A stretch of DNA of 64,000 bases from Mytilus trossulus (taxonomy: Eukaryota > Mollusca > Bivalvia > Mytilida > Mytilidae): assembly GCF_036588685.1 (NCBI RefSeq), contig NC_086384.1, positions 10,306,195 to 10,370,194 of the forward strand. The letters are read 5' to 3'. The translations under genes and the position numbers were made by a program. Under the pieces are notes generated by a model. The model was given only the letters and a program-made list of their open reading frames with translations, was not told where the DNA came from and ran no database searches. Below, piece by piece: positions 36,525 through 50,100 of the stretch; position 1 is the first letter of the stretch, and each line of letters opens with the position of its first letter.

Positions 36525-36985
36525 GTGGTCCGAGACCACCATTGTCGTCCCCTGAACAAATATAGTCCCTAGTGTTGATCAGTGTTGACAGTGGGTTACT
36601 TGCCATTGATTTTTATACCCCTTCCAAATTTATTTCTCCATGTTTAATGCCTCAAATTGCAAGAAGGGGGATGAAATTACACTGTAAAATAATTTTGGTC
36701 CAGAATTTTAAGGGAAAGTAGTGATTTGGTCCAGAAATTAGCAATTCGGAAGCTTTCAAAAGATTTCAATTAGCCCTAAACATAAAATTGTCCATAATTT
36801 GAGTTAGAGGCGATGAAATTTTCTATAATTTTGATATAATTTGTCCCAAAAGTAGTACAACACACTGTAAAAGTTTCTTTGAGAAGGCGCAGGTGGGATT
36901 TGTTTAATTTTCATTTATGTTCTAAAAAAAATGCATTATGAAATAATTGTGGTGTCGGACCATGTGGTCATTTTTTTTATTACAA
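36525..36985. mobile_element. Possible MITE with 'gtggtccgagaccac' end
   Basis: It begins with gtggtccgagaccacc and ends near ggtgtcggaccatgtggtc, roughly inverted. A related interior (gatgaaa, tagtgatttgg, tttgtcccaaaagtagtaca, gcgcaggtggNattt) recurs at 53435-53760. It is non-coding. Confidence 0.5.
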
Positions 36986-37204
36986 AACGGATAGTTTTCA
37001 CTATTAAACTTATGTACATATATTGTTTACGAGAGAAAATTCCATAACTTTTCCACATCACGAGAAGTTTTTTTAATTGCTTGCTTGAAGCAAGCAATTC
37101 GCCGACATATTTAACTTATGCAAGTACCTTAGAGTGACCCTTTTCGTAAAAATCCGGTGATCTTGATAAGTATGGAACTAAACACATTTATTAAAAAATA
37201 CAGT

Positions 37205-37830
37205 TGTTGACATGACACGGGTTAATATGTTCTTCTCATATATAATATGATGGTATGATACAAAACCCCTAACGATAAGGATTGTGCCTGATATTCATAT
37301 GATACAATCATAATCTTTCAATCGGTTTAATTGAAGTCTGGAGCTGGCATGTCAGTTAACTGCTAGTAGTCTGTTGTTATTTATGTGTTATTGTCATTTT
37401 TTTTTTAATTTTCTTTGATTACATCTTCTGACATCAGACTCGGTCTTCTCTTGAACTGAATTTGAAATGTGCGTATTGTTATGCGTTTACTTTTCTGCAT
37501 TAGCTATAGGTATAGGGGAGAGTTGAGATCTCATAATCATATTTAACCCCGCCGCATTTTTGCGACTGTCCAAATTCAGGAGCTTCTGGCCTTTGTTAGT
37601 TTTGTATTATTGTAATTTGAGTTTCTTGTGTACAATTTGGAAATTAGTATGGCAATCATTATCACTGAACTAGTATATATTTGTTTAGGGGCCAGCAGAA
37701 GGACGTGCGGGAATTTCTTGCTACATTGAAGACCTGTTGGTGACCTTCTGTTGTTGGTTTTTTCTATGATCGGATTGTTGTCTCTTTGACACATTCCCCA
37801 TTTCCATTTCAATTTCATGGATCTGTTACT
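37205..37830 (+). repeat. Long dispersed repeat ending in the 'taaccccgccgc' block
   Basis: It includes gatggtatgatacaaaacccc, gaagtctggagctggcatgt and catcagactcggtcttctct, then the block shared with 391-676. The same order is found, more decayed, at 45480-46075. The family is therefore at least 600 bases long. Confidence 0.6.
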
Positions 37831-38039
37831 GAAACAAACTATTATCTGATTGTACAAGTTATACCCGTGCTCTATACCAATGCTTTTGTTCTGATTGTTT
37901 ACTATATATACCTAATTAGATGACAATCGGTAAACTACGGCTTCAAAACATGTCAAACATTTAAATTCGGTACGGTCGTTTGTGCTGTTTAAGCTGTTTT
38001 TGTTGTTTCTTTGTACATCTATTAGATCGGTTTTTTTCT

Positions 38040-38205
38040 CGTAAACATAGTTTTACATTTGTCATTCCAGTGCCTTTTATAGCTGACTATACGATATGAA
38101 CTCTGCTCTGTTTAAAAAGTTGTCCGATGACAAAAGCTTGAAATGTCAGTGTTGTATGTGGAGAGTTGTCTCATTGGCAATCAAATTGTATTTTCTTTTT
38201 ATACA
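38040..38205 (-). repeat. gatgtgg family fragment
   Basis: It contains 'ccttttatagctgactatacg' and 'gagttgtctcattggcaatc', the reverse orientation of the family. From 38206 to 39770 no gene is visible. Confidence 0.5.
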
Positions 38206-39770
38206 AATGGTTTACGCAGTCGCTACAGCCGTATTAATCCCTATATTTTGCAATCCTTGGTTTTTGTTTCAGTTGAGATATAACTACACAATAAGAAAAA
38301 CTTGATTGTCAAACAAATTAAATTAGTTGAATATTTAGAAGTAAGTTTATTTTCAGACAACCGTCTACAGAATTTTCGAAAAGGTGATGAAATTAAACAT
38401 AGATATTACAAAGATCTTCAACAATAAAAAATTATGCAAATGACAATTAAAATTATGATATTATATAAGACGATCGATAAAATGATCTTTTTATAGGATA
38501 ACGTTAACAAACTTTTGTATGTTAGGTATGTGGCAACAAAAAAAGGGTGCTAGAATATAAACAAAGAAGATTTAGAAAAAAAGAATTAAGGAATTATAGT
38601 AAATGTTAGCCCATCTATTTCTGTTTTTGATGGTACGCGTGTTTGTACTGTTGTATTGATTAGATGAATATCTTGAATAAATAGCGTGCTCCACATTTCA
38701 ATGTTGTAGTTCCTATCATAGCCCCTTATTTAATCAGATAAGCTGGTATAACATTTCATTTTAAATGTAAATAATACTTCATAGAATTTTTAAGTATTAA
38801 GCAAGCAATACTTCTATTTTTGTTTGTCGATAGCTGCAGACATAATAGATACATGTATGGTATGCAAAGACTATCCATTATAAAGATGTATTTCAGTAGC
38901 GTCTAAAAGCATTGAAAAGTAATTCATGTCTGTGGTCCAATGAAAAGTGTCTAACGTCTATCAATAAACGAATGATGTATGGGTTCATTCAGACGGAATC
39001 GGGAATTGTGTCACCACTGACGTCACCAGTCTCAGTGGTAATGAAATGTAACTCGATTTATTTTCCTAAAATGAACTAAATGATAGACTTCAACATAATA
39101 AATCAATTGTGAAGATAAATGTTTTAAAGCCATGCTCACTCTAATGAATAATTAAATTGCAAATGGAAATGTGAAAATTGATACTTATACTCATTGTAAG
39201 TGGTCTTCGTTCATTATATAATTTACTAAAACACATTGGTGCATGTATATTGTATTTTAGAAAAGACGTGATGAAAGTGTTTACATTTCAGACAAAACAC
39301 TGGACGACCGAAAAACAACAAAAATAAAAACAGCGTACTAGATAAATCAACTCAGTAAAGTAAATTTAGCGACCCAATCGAACACAAGCCGAACCCATTT
39401 TGTTATCAGAATGTCGATTAGAATGTTATGATAGTGTATCAGTGCATATAATAAAAAAAACTGTCCTTGAATGTAATATATTTTCGATGAATGTAATATG
39501 TTTTCTGTGAAACATAAAAAAAATACAAACTAGCAAAAGAGGAACGAAAGATACCTAAGGGACAGTCAAACTCATAAATCTGCAACTGACGCAGTTACTA
39601 ATTATAACAAAAGTAGCAATGTTGATATGCTAGGAAAATACATTAGTTAAGAAGGTTTCAGCCGGCCTTTCATGTGTTGGATTCAATGCTATACATGAGC
39701 CTCATGAAGAAAAAAGACAGAATATGGAGTACAAATAAAAGGCTGGTTTACCTTTTGACATTTACTTTTT

Positions 39771-41055
39771 AGCTCACCTGGCCCGAAGTGCCAAGTGAGC
39801 TTTTCCCATCACTTTGCGTCCGTCGTCCGTCGTTGTTGACTTTTACAAAAATCTTCTCCTCTGAAACTACTGAGACAAATTAAACCAAACTTGACCACAA
39901 TAATCATCGGGGTATCTAGTTTATAAAATATGTCCAGTAACCCGGCCAACCAACCAAGATGGCAGCCATGGCTAAAATTAGAACATAGGGGGTAAAATGC
40001 AGTTTTTGGCTTATAACTCAAACACCAAAGTATTTAAAACAAATCTGACAGGGGTAAAATTGTTAATCAGGTCAGGATCTATCTGCTCTACAATTTTCAG
40101 ATGAACCGGACAACCCGTTGGTGGGTTGCTGCCCCTAATTTGGTAATTTTAAGGACATTTTGCTGATTTTGGTTATCATCTTGAATATTATAAAAGATAT
40201 AGATAAACTGTTAACAGCAATAATGTTCAGCAAAGTAAGATTTACAAATAAGTCAACAAGACCGAAATGGTAAATTGACCCCTTTAGGAGTTGTTGCCCT
40301 TTATAGTCAATTTTAAACCATTTTTCGTAAATCTTAGTTTTACAAAAATCTTCTCCTCTGAAACTTTTGGGCCAAATTAATCTTAAATTGGCCACAATCA
40401 TCTTTGGGGTATTAAGTTTCAGAAATGTGTCCGGTGACCAGGCCATCCAACCAAGATGGCCGCCATGGCTAAAAAGAGAACATAGGGGTAAATTGCAGTT
40501 TTCGGCTTATAACTCCGAAACCAAAGCATTAAGAGCACATTTGACATGGCGTAAAATTGTTAATCAGGTTAAAATATATCTGCTCTGAAATTTTCACATG
40601 AATCGGACAACCTGTTGTTGGATTGTTGCACCTAAATTGGTAATTTTAGGGAAAATTTGCTTTTTTTTTACAAATTTTTTGGTAATTATCTTGAATATTA
40701 TTATAGATAGAAATAAACTGTAAACAGCAATAATTTTCAGCAGATTAAGATTAACAAATAAGTCTACATGACCGAAATGGTCAATTGACCCCCTAAGGAG
40801 TTTTTTTCCTTTATAGTCAATTTTTAACATTTTTTTATAAATTTGTAAATTTTTAATAACATTTTCCACTGAAACTACTGGGCCAAGTTCAAAATAGATA
40901 AAGCTAATTTTAAGCAGCAAGAATGTTCAGTAAAGATATACAAACACATCACCATCACCAAAACAAAATTTTGTCATGAAACCATCTGCTTCCTTTGTTT
41001 AAATTCATAAAGACAAAGGTGAGTGACACAGGCTCTTTAGAGCCTCTAGTCGGTG
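39771..41055 (+). repeat. Bivalve 'agctcacctggcc' repeat with ~507-bp internal units
   Basis: It starts ttagctcacctggcccg and ends ggctctttagagcctctag. The phrase ttttacaaaaatcttctcct recurs at 39841 and about 40348, and a decayed form follows about 500 bases later, so the interior is a tandem array of about 507-bp units. The earlier copy is at 12622-13555. Open frames on either strand are fragmented. Confidence 0.75.
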
Positions 41056-41659
41056 TCTTCGTCATCGTCTGACGGAGGATTCTTAACTGTATTATGGTTT
41101 CATTTGGCTTACAACAAAAGTAGGTCAAACCCACCATTCTATAGTCAGGAAAATGACCGTGTTATCTTATATTTCGTTTCTTTGATTTACATTGTCTTTT
41201 TTTTGTTTCACTTGTGATGTGATGAATTGATGTGTTTCCCTCGGTTAAAGTTTGTAATCCGGATTTGTTTTCTTTTACATGTAATTCATTTTTGACTTCC
41301 GAACAGCGGTTTACTACTGTTGCCTTTATCATAGCTGAACTGTATTAGAAGTGTGTTGTTTACATATTAGTTTTGTGTTTAAAGTGTGTACAGATCGTCG
41401 TGATTCTTGTTTTGTTTTGTTGTTTATCTAGGTAGTTCTCGAAAAAAATTATAATGTTCTAATACCTTTATTCTATTACATATAACAACGAATACATAAC
41501 TAACTATTCAGTTTAACTTTAAACAAAGTGGTATATTTCGAGCCTTTTATTTATTATGTCTGTTATATGTTCACGTATCGTTGCAAATAGAACGGAATTT
41601 GATGAGACTGTCGTAACAGTGAGAGGTTAAGCGCTATGAAACCAGGTTCAATTTACACT

Positions 41660-42070
41660 TTTCGACATTTGAAAATGCTAGTTCCAAGATTGGAATATGA
41701 CAGTTGTCCATTCGCGTAGATGTGTTTTGTCATTTGTTTTTGTCATGTGAGTAGGGACTTTGCGATTGAATTTTCCTCGGATTTTAGTAATTTAGTGATT
41801 TTACTTTTTCTCTGATAATGCTTTTTTCTCATCTAAAGGACGTGACTGGTAGATGTAACCCCACTGATACGCCAAAATAAATCTTAAATCATATGCAGTG
41901 GTTGATATGTTATACAAAGTAACCCATTAAAATGTATGTGCTTTTAAACAGGACAAAAAGACATCGATTTGCCGGTACCAAGTCAGGATGGTATATGACA
42001 GTTCGTTTGATGTGTTTGAGTTTTTGGCTTTGCCATTTAATTATGGACTTTCATCTTGAAATTATCTTTG
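41660..42070 (+). repeat. Fragments of a 'ggaatatgacagttgtccat' repeat flanking a broken exon
   Basis: Two fragments (about 41680-41810 and 41968-42070) share gacagtt...gtgttt and the gccattt...ggactttN pattern of a common mussel repeat. Between them lies the decayed exon at 41838-41930. From 42071 to 44118 I see only AT-rich DNA. Confidence 0.45.
41838..41930 (+). pseudogene. Broken third copy of the kinase-tail-like last exon
   Basis: Read in two frames, this stretch gives DVTGRCNPTDTPK and then SYAVVDMLYKVT. These match EVASRCTHANPKK and SYEVLDMLYKVY of the last exon at 25862-26062 and 35048-35248. One base is missing between the parts and a TAA stop follows TPK. No partner exons were found nearby. 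It is a relic of a further family member or of an older, larger duplication. Confidence 0.6.
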
Positions 42071-44118
42071 AGATCGGTATGTTTGATATTTTATTTTGTT
42101 TGTTAATTCATTTAAATAATGATATAATATGTTAAGGAATAAGTTGACCTTTACTTATATAATTACTGTGTATGATTTATGTACTATTGAAAATATAATA
42201 AAAATATGTGTTTACTCTATTTTATTAACAGTATTTCAAATATTTTGTAGATAATATGGATTTATCATCAGTTGAACCCCATACAGTTTTCCAAAAGGCT
42301 GTTCAATTTATAATCTAATACAAAACAAACTAACCTACAAAATAATGAGATTAAACTTATCCTGAAATGTCTTGTTGGTTTATATGTTTTCATTGGAAAT
42401 GATTGCTAACTAAATATATTACTGTTTCGTTATAGCGTTGCTTTCGGGCTACTCCTTTTGAAATGCAATATAAAGAGAAATACCGATGTATACTAGAAAG
42501 TCATATTTATACAGTCAAATTCAACAAACGACATGTAACTCTCTCCGGTCACACTATGTTTGTGTCTTAGCCATTTAGTATTTGATGTTACTTTATGATG
42601 AGACATGTCTAATCAGTGGAAAAGAATCAAATACTCATTTTTTAGTCTTGGGTTTGATCTATGATTTTCCAAACTCGAAGAAACGATCACGAAATCACCG
42701 AGGTTTGATTAAAATTGATTAAAACGTGGTATTACGCTTTCGAGAATGAGAATCATTAAATATATGATTACAGCAAAATTTGACAGTAATGCTTGAAATT
42801 ACCAGTATTAAAAAGGAAAAAATAAATTCAATTCATTCAACAAAAAAGTCGTTTGAGGTGAAATACCACCAAATCATTATACTTCACATCCGGTTGCATA
42901 TGCATAGGGTGGAACAAAATCCCGAGAATTTGACAGTTAAAGATACTTATCCTACGCATATTTGTTATAACCATACAATGTATATTATCTTAATAACAAC
43001 TGTTGAGAATGTATAGTTGAACGATTAATTGTTTATATTTGTTTCCTCTATACATGACGATTTAAAAAAATGTAATACAAACACCATATGAAACTGTTAC
43101 ATTTCACATACACATAAGGAGTTATACATAGAAGGGTCTATTAGATTCTAAGTGTTATACAATTACAACATTACATTAGTGCATATCAAATATGTGAAAT
43201 TAAGGTTTATATTTGAAGGTCTGACAAGTTTAAGATGCACTGCAGTGTTTTAATACAATATTAAACAAATATATAGTTGTGTGAACAAAAAAAATGATAT
43301 TCAAAATGAATTATTACCTATCATGTCATGCAGCCATGTTGTTAGAGTGTCCAAATGTTAAAATCGCGCAAGAAAGACACACACATAAAACACAAACAAA
43401 AGAAAATCATTAATTTGTACACGCAGCACTTAAGGGCAGCTACTATTTTGACAAATTATTATTTTCAACATGTTCAAGAATAACTTTTGTCCACGTTTGT
43501 CAAAAAAAAGCCCCAAAACATTGTTGATGTAATATGAAATTTGATATCATTCAATGCGTATGTTTTGCTTCCTCGTTTTAACACCTTGGTTGTGTATACG
43601 TATGGGTTATAGGCGAGGCCATCTCGATGGTATTTAAGATGACGTCTTGAAAAAAATACTTGAAATGCTAATTCAAATGATCGAGTTCATGCATTTTAAT
43701 TGTTTTTGTAAAACGTTTTGTAACGGTTGTACATTTCAGTATGATATAAGCACTAACAATTTATGCACACGTATGAAAAGACAAAACATTAGACCTCATG
43801 ATTTTTCGGATGTTATCAATTTTAACCCTACCTCCCCCACCACAACAAATACTCCACATATTTAAAAACAAATGCTCTCCAGTTGACTACTACAGTTTGC
43901 TGAAGACTAACCCTTATGATTTTGCATCATAACATTGTCACGTTCGTTTCATGCAGATTTACTTTAGTAAAGATTATGAAACAGATTGTATAACAAATAA
44001 TTGCTGGGATATTAAATATTTGACCATACTTCTCATAACAAAAAATACACAATATACCTCATAAATATAATCAGCATATTATAATTTCAAGCAGAAATTA
44101 AAATCAAAAGTGAACGTT

Positions 44119-47100
44119 TTACAGATTTTCAAAATCCATAGCTCTCTCATTATCGTCAGTTAGAATATGATCAGCACCTCCTATTGGCACACCACACTGC
44201 GGACATTTTATTTTCTCCATTGGCATGCCACATTCTCCTATAGAATAATAATGATCTGAAACGAGATGAATCAATAACTGGCAGATTGACTGCTTTACAC
44301 TGAATGTTTTACGCCGTATGTATTGAAATTAATAAAATGTAGTATCTCAAAACACACAAAATGAAACAACCTAATTTCTTTTATCTACGATTTTGGCGCG
44401 TTTGAAAATGCAAATCAATAAACGAAAAGGAAAAATACCCAATAAAATTGTTTATGAAAACTGTCTATATTTTTATTGTAATGCCACTCATTGGGGAAGT
44501 AGGAGTTTTTGAATATCAACATGCTTTCGATAGTTCGCCGTGGGTTCTGAATTGGTACTCATGTGTCTTACGTTTGTCTCCTTTTTTTTTTACATTTAAC
44601 ATAAAGAACCAAATACAGAAGATATTTGAAGTACAAAATATGATATTAAGTATGAAGTTTCAAAATGAGCCAGTTCTTTAACCTCTTTTCATGTTAAATA
44701 TATTATTCGTTTAATGAAGGGAGTATGAACAGTAAGACCTCTTTTCGGCTGCAAAATATAGCAGTTTTACAAAATTGTGAAAATGCAATCTTTTAGCTAT
44801 TAGTATTTACTTGAAAGTAGAACATTAAATTTGTAGAATGCTTCTGCTACATAAATATGGGCTGTTACAATGCAAATACATCGGGTACTAACATCATTAA
44901 GTCATGCTAAATTACTGAAGTCCTCAATTTTAGCGGTTTAGTTAAATTTTAGACAGTTTCCATCTTAAATGAAAGTGGCAGCATTCATGTTCATTCATAA
45001 TATTGAAATGTAAGTTTTATTTGATGATAATACATAACATATATAAAGGTCGAGGATAAACACGGTCAGGTTCATGATTGACAAAAACATCTGGAAAGTG
45101 ACGTTTTTTGGAATATTTGATAGATTTTTCATATTTAAGCTTGAATCTAAGCGTTTTATGACTAAATCAGTTAAAAAGTAATTAAATCAACTGAAATAGA
45201 CACTTGATTTTTTAAAAGGTGTCCAAAATCTTTACCGGACCTTCTCCTTTGTAGCGCTTAAATTTGTCATATTTTTCAATAACATTTTGCCAAAACGCTG
45301 AAGGACCTCCTTCCAAAACTATTGAAAATCTATTATGTATCGACATTATTACCTTAGTATCAATAAGTTACACATATTCACGAAACACCATCAATTAGCG
45401 TTTGATACGTGTAGGTTCATGTTATGCGATTTCTATACATATGAAATCTACTGAAATACCTATATGATAGTGCTTTGTTCTTATCACACATGTGCACATT
45501 GTATAATGGTATGATACTAAACCTCTAACGAGACGGAATGTGTCCATATAACTATTATAATCTCCTTCAATCAGTTTAATTGAGGTCTGGAGCTGGCAAG
45601 TCATTAAATGCTAGTAGTCCTTTGTTTATTTTTGTATCATTGTCATATTTCTTAGATTCTTTTGTGACTTATTCTGTCACCGGACAACTTTTATACTGAG
45701 TGTTACTATTCGAGTTGATGTGTGTTTGTTTTTCAATATTGGCTAGAGGTATAGGGCAAGGGGGGGGGGGGGTTGAAATCGCAAATAGTATGTGTAGCCC
45801 CGCAATTTTTTTGGCGCCTGTCCCAAGTCAATAGCCTCAGGTCTTTGACACTCTTGTATGACTTTTAAATTTAGTTCATTCAAATATTTTGAGGTTCAGT
45901 ATGACGTCCATTATCACTGAACAAGTACATAGTTTTGTTAAATCGCTAGCTGAATGACGCCTCAAGGTGCAGGATTTTCGCGCTTTGTTGAAAGCATATC
46001 GATGGCTTTCTGCTGTTTTCTGCTCTTTGGTCGGGTTGTTGTCTCATGGACATATTCCCTATTTCAATTCTTAATTATTTTTTTAGAACTTACCATTTTT
46101 ACATTTGTACCAATGTCCTGATCCCATAAATTCTTTTTCCATGGCTCGCTTGATCATTTGCTTCTCCTTAAGTGTGAGACCAATCATTTTAGAAGAAACT
46201 TCTTCTGTTTCCTTTCTAATTTTAGATAATTCTTCGTCGTCCATGACTTCAGTAGATTCTAGTTTAAGCAAGTGATTTAGAATATTATCTGGCAGTGCTA
46301 TTCCTTCAGCTTTTTTAGAAAGTTCTGTTTTGAATTCATGAATATCTAAGGTCAGCTGTAGTCGTCGTATTTCTAGGTAAAACTCGTTATGTTCTTGTCT
46401 TGCATATCTGCTTCGCCTTAAAAACACCCATTTTTCTAGTCGATCTAACCATGCTTGTAAAAAACGTCGACTTTCGAAGGAAAATATTTCAATTCTGAGG
46501 CTAAAGATTTCTTCATAAAAAGTTAATTGATCAACTACCATGTTCAGAATATCGATTGATCTAGTAGATTTAACTTTTTCCTTCAGTTTAGTATATATGT
46601 TGGTAGGCATGCCAGTCTCATATTTGGTGAGTAACTGTATTGTAGCAAAACGCTTTGCATGGAGATCTGTACCTTCTTCAATATTTCGAATGGTTTCTAA
46701 TACCCCACAAATGTTTTCGTTGATACGTTTTATTTCGTTCGAATATCTTTTTGACTTCGATATTTTAGTGCTGCACTTTGGGCATTTCAAAGACTTGATT
46801 TCGTCACAAGTGTTATCAACAATATTTGAAATATATTGATCTAATCCATGTACTTCCAAGACACATTCGCAGTCTTCTAACCTAATGAACATTGCGTTAT
46901 CTTCATCTTCATTTCCAAAAAATATGTCTGTCAAGTTTTCGCATACTTTACAAACACACTTAGAACATTCACATAAAAGTCCTGAACATTTGTGACCAAG
47001 GCCACAGTCTAGTATTTCATTACAAAGTGTATTACATTTTTTGTCTTTACAAGGTTCTATACATAAATGATCACACTTTAACTTGTTTGGACATTTTGCT

Positions 47101-50100
47101 TTACATTCCCATTGACAAAGTTCCATACACGGTATACAGTTATCGCCACATCTCCTTTTACATGTATCGCCATGACTACATTGTCGATCACACTTTTGCT
47201 TACATGGTGGACATCTATAACTGCAACTGTCCTTACAAATATGTCCACATACTAAGTTTCTATTGCATTTTTGTTTACAGGGTACATGAAGCCTTCCTTG
47301 ACTACAATCTGAACACGATCCTTGACATTTGTGACCACAAACTAAAAATGATAAGCACGGTAACCTACACGGTGGGTCATATTTGGTGCAACAACCAACC
47401 TGTACTAAATGTCCACAGCGGGCTTCTACTTTAATTAACTCCATGCAGTCATCCTCTGTATTACAAGGCTCTGTACAATGTCTCTGACAACGATGACCAC
47501 ATGATATAATAGCTTGGCATTGCTCATCGCATGCCGCCATATCTGGAACTTCAGAACATTTCATACGTTTTTTATGTTGACATTTAGGAATTATCTTTTC
47601 CACAATTTCACTGCATGTTCCACATAAATAAGGATCATGACAAGATTTCATGCACCTATGTCCCATTGGACATACTCTTTTGTAGCATTGTTTTGCACAT
47701 TTTATTTCTGAATGACGAGGATCATCTATATGACACTTCCTTGAGCAGAAGTGGCCACATTCTCTTCTAAAAGAGCAAGATTTTTGACATCCGCCATCTG
47801 TGACAAGATCAAAGTCATTTGACTGAGAAATGTAAGTTGAACTATTGTGATTTTGACATGTTAGCTGCAGACGTGTACCAAAAGAGTTGCTACTGTCCGC
47901 ATCCTTCAGAATATCATACCATAGTCTTGATTTCGATTTTAAAAGTTCGAAATTGCCTATTGCATAAAGTCCAATTTTCGCTCTTGATAAAGCAACGCAA
48001 ACTCTATTTGGCTCGGACAAATATCCTATTTTGTTTTCTATGTTACTTCTAACAAGTGACAATAAAATTATTTCATTTTCCTCTCCTTGATAATTATCTA
48101 CCGCAGTCACTCGTACGGCAAGCTCACTAGACGATTTGTCAGGCTGACTTGAAACTGTTTTATGAGGATCATTTCTTGAAAGTTCTTCTTCTATAGGTTT
48201 TATCAAGTTGCGGAGAAGACGAACCTGATCTAAGTATGTGGACAGCACAGTAATTTTAGAAGGTGGATATCCTTGCATTCTGATATACCTGTACAACTGA
48301 CAAATTAACTGTGCCTCGAAAGTGTTCTTGTGACTTCTTGAAAGTTCTTCGCGCTCCTGGTCTTCAAATACAGAATGCGATAAAAAGAACATGTTATTGT
48401 GCATTCCTTTTACGTTTTCGTAATCAAGCACACATTTGGCGTTTTCCAGAGTATCATAAATATGAGGCACTAAAAGCTTTGATATTGTTGGTCTCATTCG
48501 ATGTTGATTTTCTAATTTTCTAACTGGGAAGTTTCCATTAATAAGTCTTTCAAAAAGGGAAATATTTATTTTGTGTTGCAGTGCAGTCTTGTAATCGTTG
48601 TAAGATGGGCGCAGTTGTTGGTGGTCGCCAATCATTATGATTTGTTGACACGACGATGTCAAACATGCCACCACGTGATGTTCTGGGATTTGGGCGGCTT
48701 CTTCAAGGAGAACAATGCTTGGAGAAACTCGTTTAAGAATTTCTATATCTCTAGCAGCTCTTGTTGTGGTGCATGCTACAAGTTTTGACCTCTTCAATAT
48801 GTTGATATCAGCTATTTGTTGAATCTCTTCATAACGTTTTTGTGCTCTTTTGTAGCTGTTTTCACACTCTTGAATTTCCTTGTTTATTGGGATAAGAGCT
48901 TGTTGAATCCAGTATTTATACAACTGCCACCTTTGAAGATCGTGTATCCACCATACATTGGACACCGACCGTGCTCCTTCAATTGACATAGCTTGTGTAC
49001 AACAAAGTTTATCCTGTATTTTCTTAATGAAAATAGATTTTTCTTTCTGATTATATTGATCCCAAAACCATTCTTTGTTCTGGTTTTTTTCTTCGTTAAT
49101 AAGACTTGAAGAAACAACCATTTTCAGTTTTTCGAAGTCTAGATGCATTAATATATCTTTTTCAACTGTTTTTATGTCCTCTTCATCGTAATCCCAACTC
49201 TGATCATCATACCAATTGTCCTCGTCATCAAAATAATCAAACTCGTTTTCTTCATAAATGTTTTCTGAATAGTTTGGTCGTATTGTAACTTTTTGTTGAG
49301 TTGCTGATTCAATATTTAACCATCTAATCAAAGAAGATTCATTTCTGAGTGCACTGTACTGCGAGTTAGTAATCACTCTAGCTACGTCATGAAGCCAGTC
49401 TTGATGAACTATTCCTGTCTCAATTTCCTCTCGAAGTTTTTTCAGGTTGTCATGCTCTTTAATTCTTATTTTCAAATTTGATCTGGCATTAGATGCCATT
49501 ACATTCAGTAAGCCTGAGCTTTCCCTTTTTGTGCGTGATTGAATTTCTCCCCAGCGAGTTATGTATTCTTCCCGCGAGTAACTATATGCTTTGCGTTTAG
49601 ACGTCAAGTTATATTCTCTCAAAATTTCGACTTCGGATCTAGATCCGATTCGGACAATATCAGCTGTGTCTGTTGATCGCAGTCGTTTTGATATATCAAG
49701 TAGAAACTGATCTAATGCATGATTGGTGTAACTGAGTAGAAGCATTGGCCCTTGGTTTTCCTGTTGACGCCATATATGGTCATTTTTTAACAACAGTTCG
49801 GCTATTTTGAGACCAACTACAGTTTTACCAGTTCCAGGTGGTCCCTGTATTAGCGCAAGCTTACTTTTCATTGATGTAAGAAATGCTCTGTATTGCGATT
49901 CGTCCATTTTCAGAAAATCTGCATCGGGCCAGTTTGACTCTGATGAAATATCTATGTTATATACCTGTAGTTCAGAATTCAAACAGCTGATATCAAATCC
50001 TCTTTCTGCGAATTTAGATGATTCAAAATAATCTGGCACCTGTTGATCTATGCTGTGTCTCTTGTTTAATAATTGCTTTCCGAAAGGTAAAACACTTTCC

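Noticed and set aside
47027-47434. 135-codon plus-strand Tyr/His-rich frame
   Set aside because: It is antisense to the cysteine-rich zinc-finger array of the ZNFX1-like gene; Cys and His codons read backwards give Thr, Tyr and Val-type residues.
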